From Verrucomicrobiota bacterium (GTDB taxonomy: Bacteria > Verrucomicrobiota > Verrucomicrobiia > Verrucomicrobiales > Akkermansiaceae), in contig RDZR01000035.1 of NCBI GenBank assembly GCA_004294095.1, forward strand, positions 1 through 61,252: a DNA stretch of 61,252 nt, written 5' to 3'. A model generated the notes under the pieces. The model was given only the letters and a program-made list of their open reading frames with translations, had not been told where the DNA came from and ran no database searches. The position numbers and the translations under genes were made by a program. Positions within the stretch are counted from its first letter, which is position 1, and every line of letters begins with the position of its first letter. Positions 52,572 through 61,055 of this stretch are shown here, piece after piece.

Positions 52572-54764
52572 ATGGATTTCCAGACCCGCATTGACGCGGT
52601 GATCGATCCCATGTTGGGTGGCGATGTCGATCGCGCCATGACAGAAAAAAGAACAACTCCGCTCGAGATGCCAGCGAGCGATGCATTGGCCAAGCACTTT
52701 GGCTTCGATGGATTTCGCGATGGGCAACAGGAAGTCATCGATCAGATTCTTGAAGGGCGCGATGGCTTGGTGGTGATGCCCACCGGCGGCGGAAAATCAC
52801 TTTGTTTTCAAATTCCCGCACTATGCCTGCCCGGAGTGACGTTGGTGATCTCGCCGCTCATCGCGCTGATGAAAGACCAAGTCGATGGGCTCGTTGCACG
52901 CGGCATTCCGGCGACGTTGATCAATTCCTCGCTGAGCTGGCCTGAGCAGCAAAAACGGCTAGATGGCGTGCGGCGCGGCGAGTGGAAGCTGGTTTACATC
53001 GCGCCGGAGCGATTCCGCGCGGAGAGTTTTTTACGGGTGGTGAAAGAGTTAGATGTTGCGCTGTTTGCAGTGGATGAGGCGCATTGCTTGAGCCAATGGG
53101 GGCACGATTTCAGGCCGGATTACATGCGGCTTGGCCAAGCACTGGAAGCTCTCGGCCGCCCGCAGTGCGTGGCCTTCACCGCCACCGCCACGCCGACGGT
53201 GCGCGAAGATATTTTGCAAGTGCTGAAGCTGCGAGAGCCCTTCGAGTGCGTGAGCGGATTTGCCCGGCCCAATTTATCTTTGAATATCCGCCATGTCGAA
53301 ACGCGCGCTCAGAAAGATGCACGAGTCAAAGCCATCATCGAGCAACACAAAACCGGCATCATTTATTGCGCGACTCGTAAGAAAGTCGATCTCGTCGCGG
53401 AGTTGTTAGAAAGCTGGAATGTATCATGCATTTCCTATCACGGCGGCATGAGCGATGCGGAGCGCAATCTAGCTCAAGAAAAATTCATCCAACGCGAGGT
53501 GGACATCGCCATTGCCACCAACGCTTTCGGCATGGGCATCGACCGTGCGGACGTGCGTTTTGTGATTCACTACGAAGTTCCCGGCAGCATCGAGGCCTAT
53601 TACCAAGAAGCGGGCCGCGCGGGCCGCGATGGCCAACCATCCACTTGCGAGCTGCTTTTCAATTACGCCGATACTCGCACGCAGGAATTTTTCATCGATG
53701 GGGCAAATCCAAGCATCGCCGACATTCATGGAATCTATCAGTATTTGCTCAATGAGGCTAATACGGACTACGAGATTCATCGTAGCATTGAAGAGATTGC
53801 GAAAGGTGGAGGAATCAAAAACTCGATGGCCGTGGGCAACGCGCTGTTGCTGTTGGCCCGCGCTGGTTACCTTGAGCGGTTCGATTTACCAAAAAGCCGA
53901 GTGCGTGCCACGCGATTGCTTCAGCCGCAAGTGCTGACCAGCCAACTGCGATTGGATACCAGAGCCCTCGATGAGAAAAATCACCGCGACCGGAAAAAGC
54001 TCAAGGCCATGGTCGCGATGTGCGATGCGCGACAATGCCGACAATCGCATATTCTCGAATACTTTGGCGAGCGCGCAAAAGCACCGTGTGGCAAGTGCGA
54101 TCGTTGCCTGAGCTCTAAACAAGGCCACGCCAAGCTGCCAGAAAAAGAGCAAGCGATGATCATCCGCAAGGCACTCAGCGGAGTGGCTCGCATGTCTTCG
54201 CGCAACACTCATGGATGGGTGGCGCGCTTCGGCAGGGCGCGCATTGCCCAAATGCTTGCAGGCAGTCGCACACAAGAAGTGCTCAGCGCTGGCCTCGATC
54301 AGCTCACCACCCACGGGATTTTGAAAGAGCAAGGCATTGATTTTATCAATCGCTTGCTGCGTGCGATGCTCGATGCCGGCCTGGTGCATACGGAAACGAT
54401 TCGAGATTTCCCACTGCTCACGCTTACCCCACTGGGCGATCAAGTCATGCGCGAGAAGGCCGAGGCGGCGATTGTGTGGCCAAGCAGCGAAGAGCCCCAA
54501 AAATCTGCGAAATCAACACCTGCGGCTGCCATCGACGAAACACTTTTCACGCTCCTGCGCAACGAGCGAAGCCGCCTTGCCAAACGCGATGGCATGCCTG
54601 CCTACGTCATTTTCACCAATCGTGCGCTCGAATCCATGGCAGCTCATTTACCTGATACCAATGCTCAAGCGTGCCAATTGCACGGCATTTCCGAAGCGAA
54701 AATGGAACGCTACGGTGCCGGATTTATCGAAATCATCGGGCTGTGGAAAACTCAGAAGTCCTAA
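52572..54764 (+). CDS. recQ: ATP-dependent DNA helicase RecQ
   Basis: 730 residues. Walker A TGGGKS begins near residue 71, motif II is VDEAHCLSQWGHDFRPDYM, and motif VI is YYQEAGRAGRDGQPSTCELL. The RQC zinc site is CDARQCRQ...APCGKCDRC, and the C-terminal HRDC domain has LFTLLRNERSRLAKRDGMPA. It unwinds DNA 3' to 5' in recombination repair. An internal ATG at 52638 (MTEKRTTPLEM) could be the real start, since the first 22 residues are not family-like. Confidence 0.97.
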   Translation: MDFQTRIDAVIDPMLGGDVDRAMTEKRTTPLEMPASDALAKHFGFDGFRDGQQEVIDQILEGRDGLVVMPTGGGKSLCFQIPALCLPGVTLVISPLIALMKDQVDGLVARGIPATLINSSLSWPEQQKRLDGVRRGEWKLVYIAPERFRAESFLRVVKELDVALFAVDEAHCLSQWGHDFRPDYMRLGQALEALGRPQCVAFTATATPTVREDILQVLKLREPFECVSGFARPNLSLNIRHVETRAQKDARVKAIIEQHKTGIIYCATRKKVDLVAELLESWNVSCISYHGGMSDAERNLAQEKFIQREVDIAIATNAFGMGIDRADVRFVIHYEVPGSIEAYYQEAGRAGRDGQPSTCELLFNYADTRTQEFFIDGANPSIADIHGIYQYLLNEANTDYEIHRSIEEIAKGGGIKNSMAVGNALLLLARAGYLERFDLPKSRVRATRLLQPQVLTSQLRLDTRALDEKNHRDRKKLKAMVAMCDARQCRQSHILEYFGERAKAPCGKCDRCLSSKQGHAKLPEKEQAMIIRKALSGVARMSSRNTHGWVARFGRARIAQMLAGSRTQEVLSAGLDQLTTHGILKEQGIDFINRLLRAMLDAGLVHTETIRDFPLLTLTPLGDQVMREKAEAAIVWPSSEEPQKSAKSTPAAAIDETLFTLLRNERSRLAKRDGMPAYVIFTNRALESMAAHLPDTNAQACQLHGISEAKMERYGAGFIEIIGLWKTQKS

Positions 54765-54791
54765 TGATTGGATAGATCCGGTGGTGACGAT

Positions 54792-55085
54792 TCACTCGGG
54801 CTTGACCAGCTTTTCATCAAGTTTTTTGAGAAAGGCGGCAGGATTTTTATCAAAATCAGGCTTACACTTTTCGCAGCAGAGTTTGATTTCTTGATTTTGA
54901 TAAACAAAGACAAACGGCTCTCCCATTTCACTCAATTTTTCATCTGAAACGATGCAGATTTCGGCGAGGTATGGCTTAATCGGCTGCGCTGGCTCTTCGG
55001 TTTTTTTCTCCTCAGCTGCGAAAAGCGAGGTGCTAAATATGAAACACGCGGAAACCATCAACTTTGACACGGTAAACTTTTTCAT
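54792..55085 (-). CDS. Small exported Cys-pair protein, possible metal binder
   Basis: 97 residues from ATG 55085 (MKKFTVSKLMVSACFIFSTS, signal peptide). The mature part has PYLAEICIVSDEKLSEMGEP, then VYQNQEIKLCCEKCKPDFDK. The layout of an early Cys followed by a CCxxC knuckle and a DFDKNPAAFLKKL end is like YHS/TRASH-type metal domains. It is divergent from the probable zinc-regulated PEP-CTERM gene, sharing the 126-base region that holds a palindrome. A periplasmic metal role is inferred. Confidence 0.65.
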   Translation of the reverse strand: MKKFTVSKLMVSACFIFSTSLFAAEEKKTEEPAQPIKPYLAEICIVSDEKLSEMGEPFVFVYQNQEIKLCCEKCKPDFDKNPAAFLKKLDEKLVKPE

Positions 55086-55176
55086 AGTCTTCAACTTCGT
55101 TTAAAATGCTTCGGGAGCAATGTTTTTTTGAGTCTGCAACATAAAAAATTTTGCCGAATTTGCAAATTGCGGGGTT

Positions 55177-55201
55177 GCTAATGCATAAAATTTGCGTTAG
55201 C
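55177..55201. promoter_or_regulatory. Candidate Zur-type operator
   Basis: Arms GCTAATGCA (55177-55185) and TGCGTTAGC (55193-55201) are inverted with one mismatch and a 7-base AT-rich spacer, ending 10 bases before the start of the PEP-CTERM gene at 55212. Homologues of that gene are reported as Zur-repressed in cyanobacteria. A perfect AATTTGCAAATT palindrome lies just upstream (55157-55168). The regulator's identity is inferred. Confidence 0.4.
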
Positions 55202-55211
55202 GTGCCGCGCA

Positions 55212-56093
55212 ATGAATCCACAAACTAACCATCAATCCGTCCTTAGCCGATCATTTCTAAACCGACCAAGCATCGCGCTTGGCGCACTTGCCATGAGCGC
55301 GATAATTGCCACATCCGCCTCGGCGATGGTGAGCTACTACATCGGCGTTGATAATAGAACGACGATTCCATCGGGCACTTACATGGGTCTTGCTAATCCG
55401 AATTTTGGCAATCTCACCTTTCTTTACGCGCACACCTACACCGACACGCCTAACATCAATCATTATCATTCAAAAAGCACGATCGTTTACACCGGCCCCA
55501 ATCTGGGTGCTGGCACAGCGACGGTGAATACGACCAACAATTTTCTTCCGGAAGGATCCGCTCCTCCGCTGCTGTTGCAAGCTGGTGTCGGTGCCTATGC
55601 TGATAAACTCGTCAACATTCCGGATCCAGCCAATCCATTCAGCATGTTAGATGTCGAAGACACTGCAAAACTTTCCTCATTTCCAGCAGGAACACCCGAG
55701 CATTTCCTTTTTACCTCTTCCGCGATGCGTTGGGTAGGCTCGATCGCTGGGGCGGACGTTCACATGAAGCTGGTTTCCGCCACGCCCGGCTTATTTTTCG
55801 GCACGGGAACGGACCCAAACGTGAATCCATTTGAAGATGCAGATGGCTTGCATTTAGAAGATTCATTCCGCTTTTCGCTGTTCCCATGGGTGGCCAACAC
55901 CGCCGCGCCAGGAGATTACAGAGCGGTCTTTGAATTAGAAGATGAAAGGCCAGCGGTCGTGGGCGGCCCTTCACCATTTGGCGATTCAGGAAGATTCGAG
56001 TTCCGCTTTCGTGTGATTCCAGAGCCATCCGGCGCAGCGCTCACCGCAATTGCTGGGGCGTTGATGGCACTCCGCCGCCGCAGAAATCGCTAA
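55212..56093 (+). CDS. PEP-CTERM protein of the all3515 (Zur-repressed) type
   Basis: 293 residues. The N-terminal export signal is ALGALAMSAIIATSASA. The body starts YYIGVDNRTTIPSGTYMGLA and has NINHYHSKSTIVYTGPN, a His cluster suited to zinc binding. It continues with HLEDSFRFSLFPWVANTAAP, and the tail IPEPSGAALTAIAGALMALR then RRRNR is the exosortase sorting signal. I recall this pattern from a family named after cyanobacterial all3515, which is under Zur control. A palindrome sits just upstream and a choice-of-anchor M gene follows, supporting a role in zinc limitation at the surface. Confidence 0.75.
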   Translation: MNPQTNHQSVLSRSFLNRPSIALGALAMSAIIATSASAMVSYYIGVDNRTTIPSGTYMGLANPNFGNLTFLYAHTYTDTPNINHYHSKSTIVYTGPNLGAGTATVNTTNNFLPEGSAPPLLLQAGVGAYADKLVNIPDPANPFSMLDVEDTAKLSSFPAGTPEHFLFTSSAMRWVGSIAGADVHMKLVSATPGLFFGTGTDPNVNPFEDADGLHLEDSFRFSLFPWVANTAAPGDYRAVFELEDERPAVVGGPSPFGDSGRFEFRFRVIPEPSGAALTAIAGALMALRRRRNR

Positions 56094-56214
56094 GCATTTT
56101 TTTTAGGTAACGCAATTGAGTGGATGCCATCATTCTCATTGGGGGAATGGTGGCATTCATTTTTCTGGTGATCCCTTTCACTGAAAAACGACACACACAC
56201 GCCATTTTTACTGC

Positions 56215-57387
56215 ATGAAAAAAAATTGGATTCCATTTCTTAGTTTGGTCACGTTTTCGAGCAACCTGAGTGCGGGGCTACTTCCCGTGGCTGAACACGC
56301 GGACGTGCGCTGCCACTTCGAGGATGGAGCATGGAGCTGTCTTTTGAAAATCGAGAGTGATGATGATCTTTATGATCCCAGAATTGTGTTTTTGCCTCTA
56401 TCAGATAAGCCGTTTCTCGGGAGCAACGCAGCGGATTCAGGAGCGCGAGTGACACAGTCAAGCAGTGCCGCATTTTCCTTCACGGGAGCGGAAGCAGGTG
56501 ATCCATTGTGGGTCGCGATGCAGGCATCGCCCGGAGACGGAGAAGCATGGCCCGGATTTGACAACGTGCAGATTCCTTCCACTTTCGGCTCCTACATCCC
56601 CTCTGATCCGCGCGTGACCCAAACGCTGGCGAGGCCGTGGATTAAAATTTCTTTAGTCAATTACCAAGGGCCGCCAGGAAAAATATCGCATTTTTCAATG
56701 TGGCGAAGTTTCGCCAACCAAGCGCCTGTGGCATGGATGTCCACTTTTCAGGATTCAATCCAGAACGATTATTTCTACGCAGCCGGTGAACACGTGCATC
56801 TCAACTGGGGCTTCACCGCCCAAGGCATTCACCGCGTCACCTTTCAGGCTTCCGCGTTCCTCGGGCCGGGAGCGAGCAATCCGACTGGGCCGAGTGAGCC
56901 ATTCACACTGATCTTTTCGGTTGGCACCATCGCCCGCTGGCAAGCCACATGGTTCGACGCCGCCGAGCTCGCTAATCCGTCGATCTCTGCGCTGAGTGCA
57001 GATCCTGATGGCGATGGACTCAGCAACCTCATTGAGTATGCCTTTGGCCTCAATCCAGATCTCGCTGGCCACGCGCCACTCTCACCGGGCCTTGGTCTGC
57101 CAGTGCATTCTTTGGTTCGGGAAAATGAGATCACGTTCCAAACATTGACCTATGCTCGCCGCAAAGCTGGTGAGCGCATCCAGCCAGATGTTTACCAAGC
57201 GCAATTTTCTAACACTCTCGATGAGCCATGGACATCGGAGGGCGTGACCACCTTGATTCAGGGATTTCCGCCAGCCCAAGCAGCGCTCAATCAAGATTGG
57301 GAGCTGGTGATTTCTCGGCGTGCAATCGATCCCGCCGCGGGCAGAGGATTCGCCCGAGTCGCGGTGACGGGCGGTGATGGGTATTGA
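56215..57387 (+). CDS. Choice-of-anchor M type surface protein
   Basis: 390 residues with a signal peptide (MKKNWIPFLSLVTFSSNLSA). Two blocks match the choice-of-anchor M (TIGR03769-like) pattern: HADVRCHFEDGAWSCLLKIE near the N-terminus and HVHLNWGFTAQGIHRVTFQA in the middle. A thrombospondin-3-like stretch DPDGDGLSNLIEYAFGLNP follows, then a beta C-terminal domain. In Actinobacteria this domain is linked to zinc/manganese ABC transporters. Here it follows the probable Zur-regulated gene by 122 bases. A decayed copy with a large internal deletion lies at 60813-61018. Confidence 0.75.
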   Translation: MKKNWIPFLSLVTFSSNLSAGLLPVAEHADVRCHFEDGAWSCLLKIESDDDLYDPRIVFLPLSDKPFLGSNAADSGARVTQSSSAAFSFTGAEAGDPLWVAMQASPGDGEAWPGFDNVQIPSTFGSYIPSDPRVTQTLARPWIKISLVNYQGPPGKISHFSMWRSFANQAPVAWMSTFQDSIQNDYFYAAGEHVHLNWGFTAQGIHRVTFQASAFLGPGASNPTGPSEPFTLIFSVGTIARWQATWFDAAELANPSISALSADPDGDGLSNLIEYAFGLNPDLAGHAPLSPGLGLPVHSLVRENEITFQTLTYARRKAGERIQPDVYQAQFSNTLDEPWTSEGVTTLIQGFPPAQAALNQDWELVISRRAIDPAAGRGFARVAVTGGDGY

Positions 57388-57427
57388 GGCTTGCAGGCGA
57401 GAAAATTTCAGAGACCACTACTTTCTG

Positions 57428-59022
57428 TTAGGATGAGCAACCCTCTGTTGATCCACATGTCTTGCAGCTTCCACATCCGCTGGCTAGTTTGGTTAACTCT
57501 TCTTCGGTATAGTCTTGCTGTTCGATCGGAACTGCCCAATTCCAATCTTCAATGTGCACTTCCTCTTCATTCTTGAACTTGTCGGGGTTGGAAGCACGCA
57601 ACTCCATCCGCAGCCATAAGGCACGTTCGACGGAATTTCTCCGGCGGTCACATTCTCGGTGGCTTGGATCGTGGATTTTCCCATCTTTATCGGATAACAA
57701 CCAAACACACCCGCCGGCACAATAGTCCCGAATCTAGCACTTGGAGCACTTTTCAACCGCATGGCTATTTACGGCAAAGTAGTAGCCCATGGTCTTCCCA
57801 CGATCTAGGCCGCTGAAAACATCCCCAATGATGAAGTTCTCCATCCCCTCGTAACGATGGCAGGGAAAAATGTTCCCCTTGTTATCGACAATCTGCGTGT
57901 TTCTGCCGATGCCGCAGGTGATGCCCTTGAGCTCGCGCTTCGCCATTTTTGACATCACTTGTGAAAACTTCTTTGCCACAAATGGATCCAGCGGGAGGTT
58001 TGATCTCGTGCGTTCCAGCGCATCGATGAACACCTCCGTGGTTTCCTCGTGTAAAGCATCCAACTGATCATCCGTCATGGCCGAGGGACTAGCAAATCCG
58101 TGTGGGAGAGGCTCAATGGCGCCCACTCCCACCGTTTTAAAACCCAATGATGCCAGATACGCTCCTACCTTCCACATATCAGGAAATTGCTTCGTCAGAT
58201 TGGCCCGCGCCTTGATCGGATGCAGGCCCATTTCGATGTAGCGTCGATTCGCGTAAGTGGCATTCTCGATGATCGTTTCGTAGCAAGCGTCGTCGCGGCC
58301 CATCGCCGGTCGATTATAGTCATGCATTTCCTTCCAGCCATCAATGCTGATAAATAACAGAAACTTGTGTTCGACACAAAACTCAACCACTTCCTTGTCA
58401 AGCAGAGTCCCATTCGTGATCAGCTCGAAGGTGAACACCTTGGTCCCGAGTCTTTCGATTTCCTTACAGTATGCCACGATCCTCTTAATCATTTCGTAGT
58501 TCAAAAGCGGCTCTCCTCCAAAGAAGGTGATTTGCACCTAGGATCTCGTGCCGGACCTCCACACGAGATAATCGACCGCCGTCTTTGCAACACTCCACGG
58601 CATGAGAGTATGTTTCTGGTTAGAGCCATTGCGCCAAGCGTAACAATAGCGGCAGCCGAGATTGCAGCCCTGCGCCATCAGGAGTTGGATTCTTCTCGGC
58701 TTGTGGTTCCATAATTCCTCCATCAGCTCCGCCTGCCTCACCTTGTTGACGTCCTCGTATTTGAAAAAACCATTGCCTCGGAGTGTCTCGACGGCCTCCA
58801 CAAGTCCCTCGAAATCGACTGGTCCATGTTTCGCCTCGATTTCGCGGTGTGCGTCGATGAATGAAGCACCGTGTTCCAACAATCGGAAAAATTCGTAGGT
58901 AAATTCATTAAAGTTGACGTTGTCTCCGTAGCACGGTCAAATAGCAGGTAATCCTCCCTGAATTTGAATGCGTGGAAGGAGAGTTTGTTGGGATTCTCGG
59001 TTGTGTGATTCATTGGTTTCAT
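57428..59022 (-). pseudogene. Radical SAM/SPASM peptide maturase, broken by one frameshift and two TAG codons
   Basis: Starts MKPMNHTTENPNKLSFHAFK. A one-base frameshift near 58923-58930 moves the frame to FNEFTYEFFRLLEHGASF. The radical SAM motif is GCNLGCRYCYAW (CxxxCxxC). The frame stops at TAG 58538-58540 and resumes with no gap as VQITFFGGEPLLN. The SPASM region has ITCGIGRN and VEKCSKC, then TAG 57734-57736, then IRDYCAGGCVW, exactly where one residue (usually Trp) stands in relatives. It ends GCGSCKTCGSTEGCSS. Intact, it would be about 530 residues, the size of known RiPP maturases. It is the last gene of a minus-strand unit after the Asp-x-x-Cys precursor. Confidence 0.85.
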
Positions 59023-59084
59023 AGGTGTAGTTAAGGACTACCAAACTGATGACTCACTGTCCGTGAGGTATTGGGGTTGGCTCC

Positions 59085-59783
59085 TTACTTTGAGAACTCA
59101 TTAAGATTTTCTGCAGCCACACGATATTCATCGAAAAGGCCATCGATCTTTGGGATAAAATAAGCGCTCGCCAACGTTTCCCAAACCAAGTAAGTAGCAT
59201 CTTGTTCAACTCCCATTAGGTGACGTTCAGGAATTGCATTAAACCGAAATACTTTATCGATGTAATCATGCAGTTTTGGAATTCTATTGCGAAATTCACC
59301 GAAAAAATCTGATGAGTTGGTTATTTGTGGTAAAGGTGCATCGTAACCGATTTCCTTGTCAAATATACTAATATCTTCAATTCTTCTTTGTAGTTGTTCT
59401 GATTGAACAAGGGCTTCATAATATGCTTGAGCAAATGGCCTAGTAACCGCATCATCGTAAAGCTCAACAACTAAAATCATCCCGAGAGCTCCTTTGATAC
59501 TTGAATACTCAGAGTGAAGATTGACTTTATTTCCCTTAGCATCGATCTTGCCTCCACGAAAATATTCCTGTGCAATAGTGATTTTTTCGGCTTCAATATG
59601 CTGTAAAACATAAAGCTTTCTAGCTATCGTATTTAACAACTCTAGACCATCTCTACCGATCTTTTTTTCGATTTTTTGTCTTATCTCAAGAAGTTTTTCT
59701 TCGCGCTGATCGGCTAATGCGATTGTTGCCGTGGCTGTTAAAATAATGAAGGCAATGAAGTAGTTGATAGGAGAGATTTTCAC
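59085..59783 (-). CDS. Exported protein of unknown function in the RiPP cassette
   Basis: 232 residues with a signal peptide (INYFIAFIILTATATIALA). The mature part is helical and charged (EEKLLEIRQKIEKKIGRDGL, LHSEYSSIKGALGMILVVEL, ALVQSEQLQRRIEDISIF), without Cys or a known motif. Base composition is clearly more AT-rich than the neighbours, pointing to transfer. It sits 16 bases after the Asp-x-x-Cys precursor and 62 bases before the maturase start, all on the minus strand, so it is likely part of the same system. The function is unknown. Confidence 0.7.
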   Translation of the reverse strand: MKISPINYFIAFIILTATATIALADQREEKLLEIRQKIEKKIGRDGLELLNTIARKLYVLQHIEAEKITIAQEYFRGGKIDAKGNKVNLHSEYSSIKGALGMILVVELYDDAVTRPFAQAYYEALVQSEQLQRRIEDISIFDKEIGYDAPLPQITNSSDFFGEFRNRIPKLHDYIDKVFRFNAIPERHLMGVEQDATYLVWETLASAYFIPKIDGLFDEYRVAAENLNEFSK

Positions 59784-59799
59784 TGGGTGTATGTGCTAA

Positions 59800-60522
59800 T
59801 TAAGGCTTCGTATCATCACTCGAAGTGATCCTTGGGATACCACTGTAGGTAGTGCCGCACTCTTCGTCTCTTTCTCCAGATGTTAGGCCACATGATTCAT
59901 CGTTGTCATACCGTCCGCAGGCTTCGTCATTATCTTTTTTACCCCATTTTTCATCTGGTGATGTTGTGGACGGATTACTCGTTTGATTGCACGTGCTGTC
60001 GGTGGTGTTTGTGTTACAATTAGCGTCGGTATTCGTCGTAGAGCAATTTTCGTCAGCGTCTGGCCAAGTTCCAGAGTAGTCAGCGTGATGGGATCCACAG
60101 CCTTCATCGTTGTGTTTCGAGTTACAAGTAGCGTCCTGTTGACCTCCAATTATGCTTTGATGCCCGCAATCATCATCTGGATCTTTAGCACCAGTCGCAG
60201 AATCTGTGCCTCCACAGTTGTTATCCGAATCATGGTTATCATCACAATCGCCACATGAATTGTCAGCCTCGGACCCCGTTGGTGTCTGCAAACCACAACT
60301 CCCATCAGGGTCCGAGCTATTCTCCACCCCAGGAGTAGCTCTGCACCGTTCGTCGGTGCTTCCTGAGTTACAAGTATTGTCGCTTGCTTCAGCGGCGCAA
60401 TCGCGATGTGCTGGTCGTGTCCCTGCCCTACCTGAGACGGAGTCGCTGAGTGCCAAAAAAAAGATTCCAGCACCCAAATTCTTGGCGATAAATTTCCTGC
60501 GGGGAATGTTTGAATCTTTCAT
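59800..60522 (-). CDS. Tat-exported Asp-x-x-Cys repeat protein, candidate RiPP precursor
   Basis: 240 residues. The N-terminus MKDSNIPRRKFIAKNLGAGI is a twin-arginine signal. The rest is low complexity, rich in Asp, Asn, Gly, Ser and Thr, with 16 Cys. Fourteen of these are in D-x-x-C, usually followed by Gly or Asn (DNTC, DERC, DGSC, DNSC, DNNC, DDDC, DATC, DEGC, DENC, DANC, DSTC, DEAC, DESC, DEEC). One further repeat has Trp instead of Cys (DEKWG). Regular acidic-Cys repeats next to a radical SAM/SPASM gene suggest thioether or other radical modification. Tat export implies folding or modification before secretion. Confidence 0.75.
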   Translation of the reverse strand: MKDSNIPRRKFIAKNLGAGIFFLALSDSVSGRAGTRPAHRDCAAEASDNTCNSGSTDERCRATPGVENSSDPDGSCGLQTPTGSEADNSCGDCDDNHDSDNNCGGTDSATGAKDPDDDCGHQSIIGGQQDATCNSKHNDEGCGSHHADYSGTWPDADENCSTTNTDANCNTNTTDSTCNQTSNPSTTSPDEKWGKKDNDEACGRYDNDESCGLTSGERDEECGTTYSGIPRITSSDDTKP

Positions 60523-60547
60523 AAAAGGGATGTCAGTTGTTTTTCCC

Positions 60548-60664
60548 TTAACGGTTTAAGAGCGGTGAATTTTTTTGGGAATGTTCTTCGTGATAGCTGT
60601 CGAAGGCGAAGACAAGCAGAAGCACGAGGATGACGATGGTTGCAGACATTAACATTTTCATCAT
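60548..60664 (-). CDS. Small single-helix membrane protein, 38 residues
   Basis: From ATG 60664 the frame reads MMKMLMSATIVILVLLLVFA and ends with FDSYHEEHSQKNSPLLNR at TAA 60548-60550. It has one strong transmembrane helix with a short polar C-terminus. It lies 25 bases upstream of the Tat-exported repeat protein on the same strand and would be the first gene of that unit. A second ATG at 60661 is equally possible. Confidence 0.5.
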   Translation of the reverse strand: MMKMLMSATIVILVLLLVFAFDSYHEEHSQKNSPLLNR

Positions 60665-60812
60665 GAAATGTAATCAGTTTGCAAATAGGCTTATCAAGCA
60701 TTACATCGGATGTTCAAGCCAATCTAAGTCATTATTCGCACTAATTGTTCTACGTGATTGAGTAATAGCATTTTAATGCGAGTATGCCTTGGTGGTGGGG
60801 AATCATGGTCTG

Positions 60813-61018
60813 GCTATGATATCGCCCACGGCATTCACCGCGCCACCGTTCGTGCTTCGGAATTCTGTCGGCCCAGAGCAAACACTCCGACTGTGCCGAT
60901 AGAGCCATTCATGTTCTTTTTTTCGGTCAGCACGATAGCCCGCTGACAAGCCTCTTGGTTCGATGCCGCAGGCAAAGGATTTGACCGAGTTGCGGTGATT
61001 TCGGGTGATGGGTATTGA
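60813..61018 (+). pseudogene. Decayed, internally deleted copy of the choice-of-anchor M gene
   Basis: Reads GYDIAHGIHRATVRASEF... and PIEPFMFFFSVSTIAR, then TGA where the intact gene has TGG, then QASWFDAAGKGFDRVAVISG and DGY with TGA at 61016-61018. This aligns with GFTAQGIHRVTFQASAF...WFDAA and GRGFARVAVTGGDGY of 56215-57387, with about 360 bases missing between. The homology continues past the stop (GAGGCTTG; CCACTACTTTCTGTTAG). The start of the copy is lost. Confidence 0.85.
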
Positions 61019-61055
61019 GGCTTGGTGGAAAAAAGGTCCATCCCACTACTTTCTG

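Noticed and set aside
57734-58540. TAG codons in the radical SAM gene read as pyrrolysine or another amino acid
   Set aside because: Normal genes in the window also end in TAG (for example araB at 48841), no pyrrolysine genes are seen, and a third lesion (a frameshift) favours decay.
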